Source: Endomicrobium sp.
GTDB lineage: Bacteria; Elusimicrobiota; Endomicrobiia; Endomicrobiales; Endomicrobiaceae
Length of the DNA stretch: 16,398 bases
Reading direction: 5' to 3'
Assembly (NCBI GenBank): GCA_031260765.1
Contig: JAISKX010000184.1
Location: 1 to 16,398 of the forward strand
Below the pieces are notes generated by a model that worked only from the letters and a program-made list of their open reading frames with translations, was not told the DNA's origin and made no database searches. This document shows, in pieces, positions 14,531 to 16,398 of this stretch (its first letter is position 1; each line of letters begins with the position of its first letter). The position numbers and the translations under genes are program-made.

Positions 14531-15991
14531 CTATTTGTTATTTTCTGTTATCATTTTTTCGGCGATTGATAAGGCTTCTTCTTTGCTTAGTTTGGGGTTT
14601 TCTATTGAGGTTTCAAGGATTTTGGCTTTGATTTCGCCTATGATTTTGCCTTGTTTGATTTTGAAATGCCTCATCAATTCTTGACCGCTGATTAAATCCG
14701 GCTTGGGATATAATTTGTTTTCATCTTTTAATATGGCTATGCGGGCTTGCAAATCTGCTATGCGGGGATTGGGGTCAGTTTTGCCGTAATCAGCTTGGGC
14801 TAAGGATATGGTTAAATCTAAATTGTCTCCGCAGGCTATCACTAAGCGTCTTATCGCGGAATCTGTCCAAACCGCGTCATAACTGTGAACTCTCATGTGA
14901 TTTTTGACTATATTTGACACTTGATTTGTAAACTCTTTTGAATATTTCAAATTTTTTAAAACTTTTTCAGCAATTCTTGCGCTGTATTCTTCGTGAGAAT
15001 AAAAAGATATATGCTCATCAATTTCTTTATATGCAAACAGTTTTCCGACATCGTGCATAAGAGCGGACATTCTCAAAGGCAAAAGCGGGGCTGTTCTGTC
15101 TAAAACTTTCATTGTGTGCTCATAAACATCATAAAAATGATATTGAGGAGGCTGTTTGACGCCTTGCAATTTTTTGATGTCGGGAAAAATTATTTGAAGA
15201 AGAGAGATTTCGTCAAGCATTTCAAAGGCTTTTGAAGGATTAGCGCAAACAAGCATTTTATTTATTTCGTCTCTGATTCTTTCAGGCGAAACAATATCAA
15301 TTCTTGCGGCGGTTTTACGCATAGCGTCAAAAGTGGAAGGCTCAATTGTAAAGCCGAGTTGCAAACTTTGACGGACTCCTCTTAAAATTCTTAGAGGGTC
15401 TTGGGAAAAAATAAATTCTGCGGCAGTTGGGTCGCTCACTCTTATGATTTTGTTTTGTATATCTTCAAGCCCTTTTTTAGTCAAATCCAAAATCTGCATA
15501 TCGCTAAGACGCAAAAACAAAGCATTGACTGTAAAATCTCTCCTTAAAGCGTCTTGCTCTATGGTGCCGAGTTCTGTATCGGGATTTCTGGAATCGTCTG
15601 TATAATATTCTTTGCGCGGCATAACAAATTCCACATCTTCGCTATCAAGAATAAGTTTTGCCGTCCCAAAGCGTTTAAAAAGAACAGGCCATATAGTTTT
15701 ATATTTTTTAGCGAGAATTTGGGCAAAGCGCATACCTGCGCCTTTATCTTTGCGTTTTTTTGTTTTGCCGTTATTGCGAGATTTATTGAGTTTGCCGTCA
15801 TTGCGGGCTTGTTGCGCAATCTCATCAGGATATTTATCCTCAACCATAATATCCAAATCATAAGGCTCTCTATTCAAAAACAAGTCTCGAACAAAGCCCC
15901 CGACAATATAAGTCTCAAACCCATTCTCAGCGGCAGTTTGAGATATTTTGTCAACTATTGATTTGAATTTTTGCGGAATTTGTGTGTTCAT
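14531..15991 (-). CDS. CCA-adding/poly(A) polymerase-type nucleotidyltransferase with HD domain
   Basis: 486-residue class II nucleotidyltransferase that adds or repairs tRNA 3'-CCA or adds poly(A); the two activities cannot be separated by eye. The head has GGFVRDLFL (31-39) and the metal-binding DLDIMV (D45, D47). RRDFTVNALFL (150-160) and LRGVRQSLQLGF (203-214) are the nucleotide-selecting blocks. An HD phosphohydrolase domain follows, with YEHT (290-293), LMHDVGKL (311-318) and SHEEYSA (332-338). Between D-x-D and the next conserved block (FKRFGTAK, 105-112) about 30 residues (roughly 56-86) are extra and Lys/Arg/Asn-rich. They are encoded by a family A palindromic repeat and a decayed second copy. 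The SD is weak (AAAGGG, about 10 nt from the ATG). The gene lies 27 nt downstream of the SPASM-like gene and is probably co-transcribed with it. Confidence 0.88.
   Translation of the reverse strand: MNTQIPQKFKSIVDKISQTAAENGFETYIVGGFVRDLFLNREPYDLDIMVEDKYPDEIAQQARNDGKLNKSRNNGKTKKRKDKGAGMRFAQILAKKYKTIWPVLFKRFGTAKLILDSEDVEFVMPRKEYYTDDSRNPDTELGTIEQDALRRDFTVNALFLRLSDMQILDLTKKGLEDIQNKIIRVSDPTAAEFIFSQDPLRILRGVRQSLQLGFTIEPSTFDAMRKTAARIDIVSPERIRDEINKMLVCANPSKAFEMLDEISLLQIIFPDIKKLQGVKQPPQYHFYDVYEHTMKVLDRTAPLLPLRMSALMHDVGKLFAYKEIDEHISFYSHEEYSARIAEKVLKNLKYSKEFTNQVSNIVKNHMRVHSYDAVWTDSAIRRLVIACGDNLDLTISLAQADYGKTDPNPRIADLQARIAILKDENKLYPKPDLISGQELMRHFKIKQGKIIGEIKAKILETSIENPKLSKEEALSIAEKMITENNK
15769..15823. 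repeat. Family A palindromic repeats inside the nucleotidyltransferase gene
   Basis: A copy at 15796-15823 begins CGTCATTGCGGGCTTG and ends GCGCAATCTC. A decayed copy precedes it (CGTTATTGCGAGATTTATT, 15769-15787). On the minus strand they are translated as EIAQQARNDG and SRNNG within a stretch absent from typical family members. Reading frame and phase match the copies in dhaM. Confidence 0.75.
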
Positions 15992-16018
15992 ACATTAAAC
16001 CCTTTTATAATATTAACA

Positions 16019-16398
16019 TCATATCCATTCTGAAATTTCTTTTTTACTAATCTGATAAGGCAAAGTTTTGTGGGCGCGTAAATTACAATACTTACAAAAT
16101 GGAATGGGCTTTGCTAAAAAACTCAATATCTCGTCTATATCTTTTGCCTTGTAAATATCAATATAATCTCTTTTTGTGAACTCAAAATGCTGATTAAAAT
16201 AGTTGTTAAAATGATACACATACGGGGCGACGGCACATGTGCAAAACTTACCATTATTCAATGTTACGCAATTATTTGCATGACCGCAATTACAAAAATT
16301 TTGTCTCGGCTCTTGTTTTCCATTAACATCTAATGGTTGATACCACGATTTTTTTATTGGACCAGCCCAATTATTGACAACATAGGTTAATTTAACTT
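16019..16398 (-). CDS. C-terminal part of a radical SAM/SPASM-like protein (cut by window edge)
   Basis: The frame is open from the window edge to TGA at 16019-16021, giving about 125 C-terminal residues; the start lies outside the window. Seven cysteines occur in three clusters: FCNCGHANNC, FCTC and PFCKYC. They surround CVTLNNGKFCTC and a YHFNNYFNQHF block. This matches the auxiliary iron-sulfur (SPASM) domain of radical SAM enzymes that modify peptides or glycans, but the radical SAM core (CxxxCxxC) would lie upstream and is not visible. A TTG at 16259-16261 could be taken as a start, but the cysteine-rich frame continues upstream of it. Its neighbour, the nucleotidyltransferase gene, gives no functional hint. 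Confidence 0.6.
   Translation of the reverse strand, partial: VKLTYVVNNWAGPIKKSWYQPLDVNGKQEPRQNFCNCGHANNCVTLNNGKFCTCAVAPYVYHFNNYFNQHFEFTKRDYIDIYKAKDIDEILSFLAKPIPFCKYCNLRAHKTLPYQISKKEISEWI

Noticed and set aside
15559..15861. 100-codon minus-strand open frame overlapping the nucleotidyltransferase
   Set aside because: It is in another frame of the same strand, within a gene with clear catalytic motifs; no independent start signal.
16259..16261. TTG start giving an 80-codon complete gene at the right edge
   Set aside because: The frame stays open to the window edge, and the residues upstream include the first cysteine cluster that belongs with the domain, so the gene is cut by the window.

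Overview
The window (16.4 kb, AT-rich, dense on both strands) looks like the chromosome of a Gram-negative anaerobe or fermenter. The support is two outer-membrane beta-barrel proteins with signal peptides, an OmpA-type peptidoglycan-binding domain, a periplasmic-binding-protein TRAP transporter, and PEP-dependent dihydroxyacetone (Dha) kinase metabolism. Low GC, many small palindromic repeats, Pmp/autotransporter-like surface proteins and AAA/DUF4143 ATPases would fit an Elusimicrobiota/Endomicrobia-like lineage. That placement is an impression and has not been tested against any database.

Positions 1-9300 form a Dha catabolic island. On the minus strand lie an iron-type alcohol dehydrogenase (228-1394) and a large DhaM phosphoryl donor (1575-4061). 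The plus-strand TRAP operon dctP-dctQ-dctM follows (4653-7508), then minus-strand dhaK-dhaL (9215 down to 7600). The TRAP operon thus splits the kinase genes into two minus-strand blocks. DhaM is unusual: one 828-residue chain carries an EIIA domain (H9), HPr (H198) and a full-length Enzyme I (H474, C787), so it could pass phosphate from PEP to DhaL without general PTS proteins. DhaL then re-phosphorylates its bound ADP, and DhaK holds Dha covalently on H217. The TRAP substrate and the dehydrogenase substrate cannot be read from sequence.

Upstream of dhaK there is a near-consensus promoter, a well-initiated 21-codon ORF and an intrinsic-terminator hairpin, in that order. This is either an attenuation leader or a stand-alone tiny gene. 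The dctP leader also has a promoter-then-terminator layout.

Positions 9650-13136 hold surface proteins. One is a 926-residue protein with Pmp-like passenger repeats, an autotransporter-like barrel and a C-terminal OmpA domain. It converges on a small barrel protein. Positions 13184-16398 hold, all on the minus strand, an AAA/DUF4143 ATPase, a CCA-adding-type nucleotidyltransferase with an HD domain, and the C-terminal end of a SPASM/radical-SAM-like protein cut by the window edge.

At least two families of palindromic repeat are scattered here. Family A (core CGTCATTGCGGGCTTGAC) sits inside coding sequence in dhaM (twice) and in the nucleotidyltransferase, always read in the same phase to give QARND. 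Family B (GGGCGAATAATTATTCGCCC plus a CTACAAT tail) supplies the last codons and stop of dhaM and forms a terminator elsewhere.
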